From NCBI GenBank assembly GCA_021823625.1, contig JAKANS010000016.1:1-49534 (forward strand): 49,534 bases of DNA. The letters are read 5' to 3'. The translations under genes were made by a program, and so were the position numbers. Of this stretch, positions 36,176 through 45,000 are shown one piece after another; the stretch's first letter is position 1, and each line of letters opens with the position of its first letter. A model generated the notes under the pieces. The model was given only the letters and a program-made list of their open reading frames with translations. It ran no database searches and was not told the origin of the DNA. Source of the DNA: a bacterium (lineage in GTDB: Bacteria > Verrucomicrobiota > Verrucomicrobiia > Limisphaerales > J093).

Positions 36176-37255
36176 ATGAGCTTTCAAAAATCCGACGGCA
36201 TGAATTACGCCCCCCAGGGGCAGGCCCGGGCGGTGTGCGGCCCCGGCGAATTCCGCTTCGCTGCGATCGGCCTCGATCACGGCCACATTTACGGCATGTG
36301 CAATGGCCTGGTCGAAGCGGGGGGCGAGTTGACGTGGGTGTTCGATCCGGACCCGCAAAAGGTTGAGCGATTTCGCCAAACTTACCCGATCATGAAGATT
36401 GCCCGCACCGAGACCGAGATTCTGGAGGACCCAACGGTCGCCTTGGTCGCGAGCGCACCCGTGCCTTGCGAGCGTTGTCCGCTCGGCCTGCGGGTGCTCG
36501 ACCACGGCAAGGATTACTTCACCGACAAGCCGCCGATGACCACGCTCGATCAACTCACGGCGGCACGCGCCAAGGTCGCGACGACGGGCCGGCACTACGC
36601 CGTGTATTATGCGGAGCGCCTCCACTCGGAGGCCGCGATTTACGCCGGCGACCTCGTCCAGCGCGGCGCCATCGGCCGCGTCCTGCAGGTGCTCGGCCTG
36701 GGGCCGCATCGCGTCAACGCGCCCAGCCGCCCGCCGTGGTTTTGGGAGCGCGCGAAATACGGCGGCATCTTGGTCGATATCGGCAGCCACCAGTTCGAGC
36801 AATTCCTGTTTTTTGCCAGCGCCAAGGAGGCCCGCGTCGTGCACAGCCAGGTAGCCAATTACCGGTGGAAAGAACACCCCACCTTCGAAGACTTCGGCGA
36901 GGCCACGCTGGTGGCCGACAACGGCGCGACGCACTACTGCCGCGTGGACTGGTTCACGCCCGATGGCCTGGGCGCGTGGGGTGACGGCCGTACGCTCATC
37001 CTTGGCACCGACGGCTACCTCGAACTCCGCAAATACCTCGATGTCGCCCGCGACAAACAGGGCGACCACGTTTATCTGGTGGACCACCGGGGCGAACATC
37101 ACTTTGCAGTCCAAGGCCAGGTGGGTTTCCCGTACTTTGGCCAACTCATCCTCGACTGCCTGCACCGGACCCAAAACGCGATGCCGCAGCGGCACACCTT
37201 TCTCGCCATCGAGTTGGCGCTCCGGGCCCAGGCGCAAGCCACGCGGCTGGAATGA
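36176..37255 (+). CDS. Gfo/Idh/MocA family oxidoreductase
   Basis: 359 residues. The Rossmann start is FAAIGLDHGHIYGMCNGLVEAG, which has an atypical GLDHGH instead of the usual GxGxxG. The catalytic lysine segment reads YFTDKPPMTTLDQL (DKP in place of EKP). The second domain has ILVDIGSHQFEQFLFF and YRWKEHPTFEDFGEATL. It is a probable NAD(P)-dependent sugar oxidoreductase of a distinct subgroup from the family member at 34175; the substrate is unknown. It is convergent with the haem-protein gene at 37339. Confidence 0.88.
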   Translation: MSFQKSDGMNYAPQGQARAVCGPGEFRFAAIGLDHGHIYGMCNGLVEAGGELTWVFDPDPQKVERFRQTYPIMKIARTETEILEDPTVALVASAPVPCERCPLGLRVLDHGKDYFTDKPPMTTLDQLTAARAKVATTGRHYAVYYAERLHSEAAIYAGDLVQRGAIGRVLQVLGLGPHRVNAPSRPPWFWERAKYGGILVDIGSHQFEQFLFFASAKEARVVHSQVANYRWKEHPTFEDFGEATLVADNGATHYCRVDWFTPDGLGAWGDGRTLILGTDGYLELRKYLDVARDKQGDHVYLVDHRGEHHFAVQGQVGFPYFGQLILDCLHRTQNAMPQRHTFLAIELALRAQAQATRLE

Positions 37256-37338
37256 AACCGGGTTTTGTCCCGTTGCCGCGCTCTTACGAACGCAGCCAAG
37301 CTAAACTTAGATTCGGGGTCGCGCGCCGCCCGGCAAAC

Positions 37339-37932
37339 TCAGAACTCCAGTGGCACGCGCACGACGATGCCGCCCATCACGTCGCCAACCTTGAAGTCGC
37401 GGCGCGGGCTGGCGGGATTCTGGTTGTGGCAGCTCACACACGAACGAAGCGTGGCTTGGTCCGCGTAAATCGCGGTGAAATAGCTGCGCCCGCCAAGGCT
37501 TTCCTCGGCGTAGAAATTCGTGCCGGGATGCTTCGCGACAAAGTCGAGCCCGGCCTTTTCCGCATCGGTTTGCGGACCGTGGTTGGGATTGATCGGCCAG
37601 AGGCTGCGCAGCGTGTACGAGAACTCGGCACCGCGCTCCTGAATGGTGATCGCCGCCTCGCGCAACAACTGCGCGTGCGTCGGCAGGCAGTTCTCGGTCC
37701 GCCATTCCTGGCTGACCTTCATTTGCCCGGCGTCAACCGCGAGGCGTTCGACCACCAAGCGGGCGTAGGCTTCCCGGTCGGCGGCGATGACCGCGTGCAG
37801 CGAGTCGGCGAACTTGCGCGGGCTGATGGTGGTGAGCTTGTGAGCTTTGTCGGCGGGTCCATCGGCCGCGAAAACCCACAGCGCCACCGCACCAACGGTC
37901 GCAGCGGCGAGCCATTTCAAGGAAAGGTTCAT
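37339..37932 (-). CDS. Tll0287-like (DUF3365) haem-binding protein
   Basis: 197 residues from the ATG at 37932. A signal peptide or N-terminal anchor (about 1-24, MNLSLKWLAAATVGAVALWVFA) precedes a Tll0287-like sensor domain: GPADKAHKL...ISPRKFADSLHAVIAADREAYARLVVERL, AEFSYTLRSLWPINPNHGP, GRSYFTAIYADQATLRSCVSCHN. The CVSCH motif would covalently bind one c-type haem. Members act as periplasmic haem sensors or electron carriers. The gene is 34 bp downstream of the CRTAC1/ASPIC gene and ends a minus-strand gene run that also encodes PQQ-like and FG-GAP propeller proteins. Confidence 0.85.
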   Translation of the reverse strand: MNLSLKWLAAATVGAVALWVFAADGPADKAHKLTTISPRKFADSLHAVIAADREAYARLVVERLAVDAGQMKVSQEWRTENCLPTHAQLLREAAITIQERGAEFSYTLRSLWPINPNHGPQTDAEKAGLDFVAKHPGTNFYAEESLGGRSYFTAIYADQATLRSCVSCHNQNPASPRRDFKVGDVMGGIVVRVPLEF

Positions 37933-37966
37933 ACCGGAAATTGGAAAACGTTCGGGTGAGTCGCGC

Positions 37967-39646
37967 TCATTTCTTCGGCTCCTGCACCTTGAGGATTTGT
38001 TCAACCGCCACGTTGGTCAGCACCTGAATTTGCCCGCTGGGCCAGCGAATTTCGATGCGCTCCGCGGTCTTCGCCGCGCCCAGACCGAAGTGAACGCGCT
38101 TGTCGCCTTGCAGCAAAAAACCGCTCGGGCAGAGCGCCTCGGCTTTCCAGGTCCGCCCGCCCGCGGTGATCGTGACGAGTGCGCCGTAGCCGTCGCGGTT
38201 GCTCCGCGTGCCTTCGAGCGCCAGCGTCAGCCAGTGATTCCCTGTCTGAGCGCAATTGTGCAGCAGGAACGCCCGGTCTGCCAACGCGGTGACCAGCAAG
38301 TCCGGCCGGCCGTCGTTGTCGAAATCGAGCACCGCGCTGCCGCGGCCATTGAGCTTGTGCCGGAAAAACTCGCCACCTTTCGCCGCCGCGTCGGTAAACC
38401 GGCCGGTGCCGTCGTTTTCAAGAAGCAGGCTGAGCGTTCCGGGCAAGGTGAAGGCGTCGCCGTTCGCGACGAACAGGTCGCGGTCGCCGTCGTTGTCGAA
38501 ATCGAGCTGCACACCGCCCCAGCCCACATACGGCTGGGTGATCTGGCCGAGGCCGGACGCGTACATGCGATCGTCGTAAAAGCCTTTCGCAGTGCGCAAA
38601 TACAGCGAGCCGTAGCCGAGGCGGGTCACGAACAGGTCGATCAGCCCGTCGCCGTTGAAGTCGCCGACGGCGGCGTTCATCGACCCCGGCGCCTCGCCGA
38701 TCGAATTGAACGCGACGCCGGTTTCGAGGGCGACATTGCGGAAATGGCCTTGGCCGTCGTTCAGCCAAAGCGCGTTCGGCGTGTCGTCGTTGGCGACGTA
38801 CAAGTCGGTGTTGCCGTCCCAGTCCGCGTCGAACGCACAGACCGACATCGCGCGGTGGCCGGGCGCGTACAAGCCGGCCGCCTTCGTCACGTCCGCGAAC
38901 GTTCCGTCGCCGCGGTTCCGGTACAGCACATTCGCCTCGCCGGGATACGCCAGCGGGCCGGGATACGCGCCGGGGTTTTGCTCGGAAACCGTGCTCGGAT
39001 CGAAGGTGAGGTAGTTCGCCAGAAACAAATCGAGGCGGCCGTCGTGGTCGTAGTCGAGCCAGGCGGCGGCGATGCCGGTGCCGACGTGGCCCACGCCCGA
39101 CTTGTCCGTCACGTCATCGAACGTGCCGTCGCCGCGATTCCGAAAGAGCTGGCTGCGCCCGATGTTCACGACGTACAGGTCGGTGAAGCCGTCGTTGTCG
39201 AAGTCGCCCGCCGCCGCCGCGCTGCCATAACCGCTGCCCGCAAGCCCCGCCTTGACCGTGACCTCCGCGAACGTGCCGTCGCCGCGGTTGCGGTAAAGCC
39301 GGTTCGGCTGGCGTTCGCTGCCGTACTTGGACGACGTCACGCCTCGCAGTGGTCCCCAGTTCACCAAGTAGATGTCCACGAAGCCGTCGCGGTCGAAGTC
39401 GAACACCGCGCCGCCCGACCCGTTTGAGAGGAGGATGTTCGCGATCCGGTCGTGGCAAAACTGGTGGACGAAGTCGATGCCGGCGCGCCGGGTGACATCC
39501 TCGAACAAATCGTTCGGGCCGGCCGGAATGGGTGGCGTGGGTTGGCGTGGTTCCGCCGCGGACAGGCTCGCCGACAAGGCCAGCAGTGCAAGGCCAAGGC
39601 AGAAGCCGCCGAAGCAAACGCGTGGCAACGAAGCGGGCAAACTCAT
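37967..39646 (-). CDS. CRTAC1/ASPIC-UnbV family FG-GAP repeat protein
   Basis: 559 residues from the ATG at 39646. A signal peptide (about 1-30) is followed by seven FG-GAP/VCBS repeats with calcium loops of the form DFDxDGxxDLYVxN (for example DFDRDGFVDIYLVN, DFDNDGFTDLYVVN, DYDHDGRLDLFLAN, DFNGDGLIDLFVTR), consistent with a seven-bladed propeller. The C-terminal 85 residues form the ASPIC/UnbV domain (LALEGTRSNRDGYGALVTITAGG; RIEIRWPSGQIQVL). Exported and probably surface-bound; a molecular function is not established for this family. It lies 31 bp after the PQQ-like gene and 34 bp before the haem protein gene. Confidence 0.9.
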   Translation of the reverse strand: MSLPASLPRVCFGGFCLGLALLALSASLSAAEPRQPTPPIPAGPNDLFEDVTRRAGIDFVHQFCHDRIANILLSNGSGGAVFDFDRDGFVDIYLVNWGPLRGVTSSKYGSERQPNRLYRNRGDGTFAEVTVKAGLAGSGYGSAAAAGDFDNDGFTDLYVVNIGRSQLFRNRGDGTFDDVTDKSGVGHVGTGIAAAWLDYDHDGRLDLFLANYLTFDPSTVSEQNPGAYPGPLAYPGEANVLYRNRGDGTFADVTKAAGLYAPGHRAMSVCAFDADWDGNTDLYVANDDTPNALWLNDGQGHFRNVALETGVAFNSIGEAPGSMNAAVGDFNGDGLIDLFVTRLGYGSLYLRTAKGFYDDRMYASGLGQITQPYVGWGGVQLDFDNDGDRDLFVANGDAFTLPGTLSLLLENDGTGRFTDAAAKGGEFFRHKLNGRGSAVLDFDNDGRPDLLVTALADRAFLLHNCAQTGNHWLTLALEGTRSNRDGYGALVTITAGGRTWKAEALCPSGFLLQGDKRVHFGLGAAKTAERIEIRWPSGQIQVLTNVAVEQILKVQEPKK

Positions 39647-39677
39647 CCGCGCAGTCAAAGGCGCGGCTGGCCGCGCG

Positions 39678-40928
39678 TCAAGGCGTGGCCGGGCGTGGAC
39701 CGACACAGACCAGGTGGTTCAGCGTGCGCACGAACAGGCACCCGCGTGCCACGGCGGGCGTGGCATGGCCGCCTTCGCCGAGTGCGTTCCGGCCCAGCAG
39801 CGTGTACTTGTCGCTGGCCGCCAGCACCACCACCTCGCCGGTCGTGGAGAGGTTGATCAGTTTGCCGTCCGCGCAAACCGGCGAGCTGAAGTAATTGCCA
39901 CCGACGCGCTCCTGCCAGACCGCTTCGCCAGTCGCGGCGCGCACACAGGTCACGATGCCGCCTTCGCTCCACAGAAAGAGCAGCTCGCCCAAGGCCAGTG
40001 AGGTCGGCACGTAAGGCGCGGACTTGCGAATCTGCCAGGCGATGGCGGGCTTTTCGCCAGGCTGCGCCGGCGGACGCAAGGCCACGACGTAATTGCCACC
40101 CGCCCCGCTCCCGCACGAACTGATCAACAGACCCGCCACCGCCACGGGCGAACTGACACTGCGCAGGCTGAGCACGCCCGGCGCCTGCCAGGCGACCTTG
40201 CCCGTGGCCGCGTCCACGGCCGCGATGCCATCCTCGCGCGTGTTGAAGATGAGCCACTCCGCGCCGGCTTTGGCCGGCACCACGCAGGGCGTGGAATAAT
40301 CCGCGTGGCCGCCACGACGCGGCGTTTCCCAGAGCAACCGGCCGGTCGCGGCGTCCAACGCCACGATGCGGCCCGGCAGGTCGTGGTCTTTCGCGAGGAT
40401 GACGCGACCCGCGTGAACGATCGGCGAGTGGCCCTGGCCGTGCTCGGTGCGGATCGGGCCCAGGTTGAACTCCCACGCCGGCGAGCCGTCGTGGTTGAGC
40501 GCGGTCAGGAGCAGGTCCTTGCCTGCGACGCGCGAGACATAAACGTGGTTCTCGTCCGTGGCTGGCGTGGCGGTGGCGAGGGTGTTGTTCGCGTGGATGT
40601 GATAAGCCGGCAGCGGAAAGTCGCGTTGCCAAACCTGCTGACCGGTATCTGCGTTCAAGCACACCAAGACGAATTGGTCCGCGGCGGCATCGGCGCCGGT
40701 CACGAAGAGGCGGTCGCCCCAAAGCACCGGCGAGGAATGGCCGGCGCCGGGCAGCTTGACCTTCCAGCGATAGTCGGCGTCGGTCCATTGCGAGGGGAGG
40801 TTCGTGGCGAGGCCGAGGCCGGTGCCGTTGGGTCCGCGGAACCGGGTCCATTCCTGGCCGAAGACTCGCTGGCCGGGCAGTCCGACCAGGACGCTGAAGG
40901 CGATCAAGATGTTACAGGCGGCGGACAT
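39678..40928 (-). CDS. PQQ-like beta-propeller repeat protein
   Basis: 416 residues from the ATG at 40928. A signal peptide (about 1-24) precedes EWTRFRGPNGTGLG, a common start of secreted PQQ-like propellers, then repeated blades ending in W such as LNADTGQQVWQRD, LDAATGRLLWETP, VDAATGKVAWQAP and VRAATGEAVWQER. These resemble the PQQ-enzyme/BamB repeat fold. No catalytic dehydrogenase residues are evident, so it is likely a scaffold or binding propeller rather than a PQQ enzyme. It begins a three-gene unit with the CRTAC1 and haem proteins; a terminator-like hairpin separates it from the prepilin-like gene upstream. Confidence 0.85.
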   Translation of the reverse strand: MSAACNILIAFSVLVGLPGQRVFGQEWTRFRGPNGTGLGLATNLPSQWTDADYRWKVKLPGAGHSSPVLWGDRLFVTGADAAADQFVLVCLNADTGQQVWQRDFPLPAYHIHANNTLATATPATDENHVYVSRVAGKDLLLTALNHDGSPAWEFNLGPIRTEHGQGHSPIVHAGRVILAKDHDLPGRIVALDAATGRLLWETPRRGGHADYSTPCVVPAKAGAEWLIFNTREDGIAAVDAATGKVAWQAPGVLSLRSVSSPVAVAGLLISSCGSGAGGNYVVALRPPAQPGEKPAIAWQIRKSAPYVPTSLALGELLFLWSEGGIVTCVRAATGEAVWQERVGGNYFSSPVCADGKLINLSTTGEVVVLAASDKYTLLGRNALGEGGHATPAVARGCLFVRTLNHLVCVGPRPATP

Positions 40929-40965
40929 GCGGCGAGCATGGCCAAACGCCCGTGGCGCGACCAGC

Positions 40966-40999
40966 AAAACCGCCGGCGAAGCTCAGCCTTTCCCGGCGG
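40966..40999 (-). terminator. Possible intrinsic terminator after the H-X9-DG gene
   Basis: On the minus strand CCGCCGG (40999-40993) pairs with CCGGCGG (40976-40970) around a 16-nt loop, followed directly by TTTT (40969-40966). It begins 35 bp after the stop of the prepilin-like gene. The T tract is short, so termination may be partial and read-through into the PQQ-like gene is possible. Confidence 0.4.
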
Positions 41000-41033
41000 C
41001 GGACACGCGCGCTTCCATCGCGGCCGTGCGGCC

Positions 41034-41936
41034 TTACTGATTCCGCGCCGTCGTGTGCGCCTGCACCCAGGCCACATCCGGGTTGCCTGGGGCATAACCG
41101 AACGAGGTGGCAAAAGCCACGGTGCGCGGGTCCTGCCAGCGGTGAATCTCCGCCCGCCCGTCGGCGAAGGCGAATCCGCCGCCAAAGTCGTGAGAGCTTT
41201 CCGGCCAATCCACGAACCGCAGGTTCGCATCGGTTCGCATGGAGGTTGCGAAATACCCGTCGTTGATGCTCAGGGAATCCTCGCCGACGAAGGTGTGAAG
41301 CTGCGTGGGCGCGAGGTGCACGATGTCCGCCAGCCGCCCGTAGGTTCGCCAGGTCGTATTGGCCCGGTGGTTGTGATTCCCGTCCAGCCAAGGCCCGTCC
41401 GTCGGATTGTGGCCATCCGCCTGGGTGCCCACCGCGCCGTTCAAGGAGTAGCTGCGTGCGGCGGGTACGATCGATCCTTGGAACGCCACACTCGTCCCTT
41501 GGTAGCGGCCGGTCCGGGGGTCGGCTGGACAGCGGAACGGCTCCGCTTCGCGGCCGAGGTAGCTGGCAAGCTGGGACTGGGCCGGATTCTGGAGAATCTC
41601 CGGGTTGAATTCCTGCGCGCCCCCTGGTCCCGCCTGCCCGCCCACCCAGTTGTAGCCCGTGGTCGAGCCGTCATCGACGTTGCCGGGCAGGAACCCGCTG
41701 TGGTCTTCGGCGAACAGCAGCCAGCCCTGGGCGAGGCGACGCAGGTTGTTCAGACAACCCGCGCTCGCGGCGCCGCCGCCCGAGGTCGCCAGCGCAGGCA
41801 GTCCCAGCAGGGCCAGCAAGCCCGCCGCGAACAGCAACGCCAGCAGGTCCGCCCGCGAAAAGGCCCGGCACCGCGGGCGGTCGGTTGGCACGCGACCGAG
41901 TCGTGGAGAGAGAGCGTTCAAGCACCTGGTTTTCAT
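41034..41936 (-). CDS. Prepilin-like protein with H-X9-DG domain
   Basis: 300 residues. The N-terminus has a basic leader and RAFSRADLLALLFAAGLLALLGLPALA (cleavage would fall after Ala25), a prepilin-like helix in which Glu at mature position 5 is replaced by Asp30. The next segment, CLNNLRRLAQGWLLFAEDHSGFLPGN, is typical of verrucomicrobial and planctomycete prepilin-like proteins. The C-terminal H-X9-DG pattern is HDFGGGFAFADG. Such proteins are thought to be exported or assembled by pseudopilus-type machinery, but their role is unknown. A sigma-54 promoter lies about 26 nt of leader upstream of the start. Confidence 0.85.
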   Translation of the reverse strand: MKTRCLNALSPRLGRVPTDRPRCRAFSRADLLALLFAAGLLALLGLPALATSGGGAASAGCLNNLRRLAQGWLLFAEDHSGFLPGNVDDGSTTGYNWVGGQAGPGGAQEFNPEILQNPAQSQLASYLGREAEPFRCPADPRTGRYQGTSVAFQGSIVPAARSYSLNGAVGTQADGHNPTDGPWLDGNHNHRANTTWRTYGRLADIVHLAPTQLHTFVGEDSLSINDGYFATSMRTDANLRFVDWPESSHDFGGGFAFADGRAEIHRWQDPRTVAFATSFGYAPGNPDVAWVQAHTTARNQ

Positions 41937-41972
41937 GGTCGTAAGCGGTGGTCCGATTCCGGGCTGTAACTA

Positions 41973-41988
41973 AGCAGTGTTCGTGCCA
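41973..41988 (-). promoter_or_regulatory. Sigma-54 promoter of the H-X9-DG prepilin-like gene
   Basis: On the minus strand the bases read TGGCACGAACACTGCT. The upstream box TGGCACG is a perfect match, GG and GC are exactly 10 bases apart, and the downstream box is CTGCT (four of five). The predicted transcript starts near 41962, about 26 nt before the ATG at 41936. The gene run beyond the terminator-like hairpin (PQQ-like, CRTAC1, haem protein) may be partly included. Confidence 0.75.
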
Positions 41989-42026
41989 CCAATGTCGCCG
42001 TCGAGGCCGGTCTGACCCTCCCGACT

Positions 42027-42042
42027 TGGCACAGGCACTGCT
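42027..42042 (+). promoter_or_regulatory. Sigma-54 promoter of the PD40-type propeller gene
   Basis: The bases read TGGCACAGGCACTGCT. The box TGGCAC is perfect, GG and GC are exactly 10 bases apart, and the downstream box is CTGCT. Transcription should start near 42053, leaving about 28 nt before the ATG at 42081. The mirror promoter on the other strand has the same spacing to its gene. Confidence 0.75.
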
Positions 42043-42080
42043 TAGTAAACGCAAGCAGAACACCTCAAACAGCCCGAGCT

Positions 42081-45000
42081 ATGTCAACGCCAAACTGGAT
42101 CTCAGGGACACTCGCTGCACTGGCGCTTTCGACCGCCCTGCTCGCTCTGGGAGCCATCACTCCTGCGCCGCAGCTCCTCAGCAAAGCCACGGTCCACTCG
42201 GCCACCGCCAACGGCGATTCGACCGTGGCGGCCATGAGCGCAAATGGCCGTTTCGTCGTCCTGGCCAGCAGCGCCTTGGACCTGACCGCGGCCGCGAACC
42301 CAGGCAACTTTGCCCAACTCTACCTTTACGACACGACGAGCGGACACCTCAACCTTATCAGCGCGACGCCAGCCGGTGCGGGTGGCCACGGTTATTCCGG
42401 CGCGCCGAGCGTCGCTGACGATGGCCGCTGGGTTGTTTTTGAAAGCGAGGCCGGCGATCTCGCGCCGGGCGACACCAACGGCTTGAAGGACGTGTTCCTT
42501 CGCGACAGCGTGGCTGGCACCACCGTGCGGATCAGCGCCACGCCAGCCACCGCAGCGGCTGGCGGTGGTGCTTCTGGTGCGCCGGTCATGACGCCGGACG
42601 GAGCCTGGATCGCGTTCGAGAGTAATGCCAGTGCCACCAACCTCGTCGCCGGCGTGACTGATGGCAACCGCGCGAGCGACGTGTTCCTTTACAGCGTCAA
42701 GACCGGAACTTGCCGCCTGGTGAGCCAAAGCTATGCCAGCCCCCAAACCGGCACCAAGGCTTCCTGGGGGCCAGTGCTCAGCGCGGACGGGCGCCGTCTC
42801 GCTTTCTTCAGCTTAAACACCGGTTTGGCCGCCGACACCCCCGGCACGAACTCCCAACCGTTGCTTTACCTGCACGACATGGCTGCGGGAACGAACCTCT
42901 GGGCCAGTCGTGGCGCGACGAACCACCCGATTGCGTTGACGAATACCTCGCGGCTCGTGCCTTGGAAGGCGACCTTCAGCGGCGATGGACGCTTCCTGAT
43001 CTACGCCTACGGCCCGCTGGTGCTCCGCTACGATCCGGCGAGCGACACGACCTTGCTCGTGGCGACGAACTTGGCCGAGGCCGGCCTGCCATTCTTTGGG
43101 CCATCGCCGATCGCGGCGAATGCCGACGGCAGCGTGATCGCCTTCCAAGGCACCCGGAGCAATGTGCTGGCCGCGGCCCAAGCGCCCGACGCGGTCTTCG
43201 TCTGGCGCGAGGCCGACCAATCGGTGTCGCGGCTCGAAGTGCCGGTCGCCGACGCCGCGGTCGTTGGACAAGTCGGCGGGCCGGTGGTCAGCGCCGATGG
43301 ACGCTTCGTGGCGTACCAGGCCCAGCTCCTCGCGCCCGTTGCCGGCTTCCCATCGCCGGGCGTTTACGTTTTCCGTCACGATCTGGTCGCCAACGCTGCG
43401 GCGGTGGTCAGTGCCTCGGACGCGACGCCGGGCGAAGGCATTCCCAACCTGTGGCACCCGGTTTGGAGTGCCGATTTGAACCGGCTCGGTTTCAGCAGCG
43501 ACGCGCCCGGCCTGATTGCCGGTGACAACAACCGCGCGCTGGACGCGTTTCTATTGACGGTGGATCCACTGGAACTGCGCCTGCTTTCGCCGCGCGACCC
43601 CGCGGTGGTCTCGGTCACGGCCGCGAGTCCGAGTTGGGCCCGACCGCAGTGCCTCAGCGCGGACGGTCGCTATCTCGTGTTCACCAGCGCGGCGGAGGAC
43701 TTGGTTCCGAACGACCGGAATGGTGTCGGCGACGTGTTTCTGCAAGACCTCACTACCGGCTCGAACTCGCTCGTGAGCGTCAACCTTGCCGGGACCGCTT
43801 CGGGCAACGGCGGTTCGCACAGTCCGGTGATCAGCGCGGATGGTCGCTTTGTCGCTTTTGCCAGCCTGGCAAGCGACCTCGTGGATGGCGATACCAACGG
43901 CTTGAACGACGTTTTTGTGCGCGGCTTGGAGACGAGCACCACCGAACTCGCGAGCCATGTGCTCAGCGGGACCGGCAGCGGCTCCGGCAGTTCGCTCTAT
44001 CCCAGTATCAGCGCCGACGGCCGGTTGATCGCCTTCGAGAGCCTGGCGACGAATCTGATGTCGCCGGACTTGGTGAATCCACTCCGGCAGGAATACCTGA
44101 GCCCGATTCGCGATGTATTCGTGTTCGACCGGATCGCCCGAACCAATCAACTCGTGACCCTCAGCAACGACAGCACCGGCAGCCTGGTCCTGGGTGGTTT
44201 TTCGGCGGTGCTGGCTCCGGATGGCCGGCACGTCATCTTCCGGGATGGGACGTTGATCTTCTACGTTCGCGACCTGACCAGCCAAACCACGGCCAAAGTG
44301 CAGGAGCCCCCGGGAACCCTGTTTCGGCTCACGGGAACGGAATCGCAGCCGATCTCGATCAGCGCGGACTCGAAATGGGCCGCCTTTGCTGGCACGAACG
44401 CGACCTTCAACAGCGTTTTGGTGCGGAGCTTCGAGGGCGATGCCAGCTTGGTCTTGCCGGCGCGCGCAGGCACGCCCTCGCTCTCGGCTGACGGTCAACG
44501 CGTGGCGTACACGTTTCTTTCCAACCCGGCCGCCGGACGCCAGGTGTACGTCCGCGATTTTGCCAACGACACCACGAATCTCGTGAGCGTCAGCCTGGAT
44601 GGAGTTACTCTGGGAAACGGCTCGTCCTATCAACCGGTGATCAGTGGCGATGGGCGGTACGTCGTGTTCAAAAGCGTGGCGACAAACCTGGTCCCGCACG
44701 ACACCAACCGCTACGGCGATATCTTTGTGCGTGACCTGACGGTGGGCCGGACGTTGCTGGTGAGCGCGACCGCCGCGGGCGCTTTTCCCAACTTCGGCTC
44801 GCTCTCGCCGGTGATCGGGCCGGACGGGCGCACAGTGGTGTTCATGAGTTGGGCCACGGACCTGGCGGCGGGCGATCTTAACCGCGCCAGCGACCTCTTT
44901 GTTCTGCGACTCGGCTCTGGGCCGGCGGCCGACTCCGATGAGGACGGCCTGCCGGACGATTGGGAGCTGACTTACTTCAACAGCCTAATCCGCGATGGCG

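Larger units (their letters stand above)
41969..42046. repeat. Inverted repeat with two sigma-54 promoter arms
   Basis: The arms 41969-41988 and 42027-42046 are inverted copies: ACTAAGCAGTG plus GTGCCA on the left, TGGCAC plus CACTGCTTAGT on the right, with a 3-bp mismatch in each arm and a 38-bp spacer. The arm sequence coincides with the -24/-12 elements of two outward-facing promoters, so the repeat is explained by promoter symmetry extended beyond the consensus. Confidence 0.85.
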
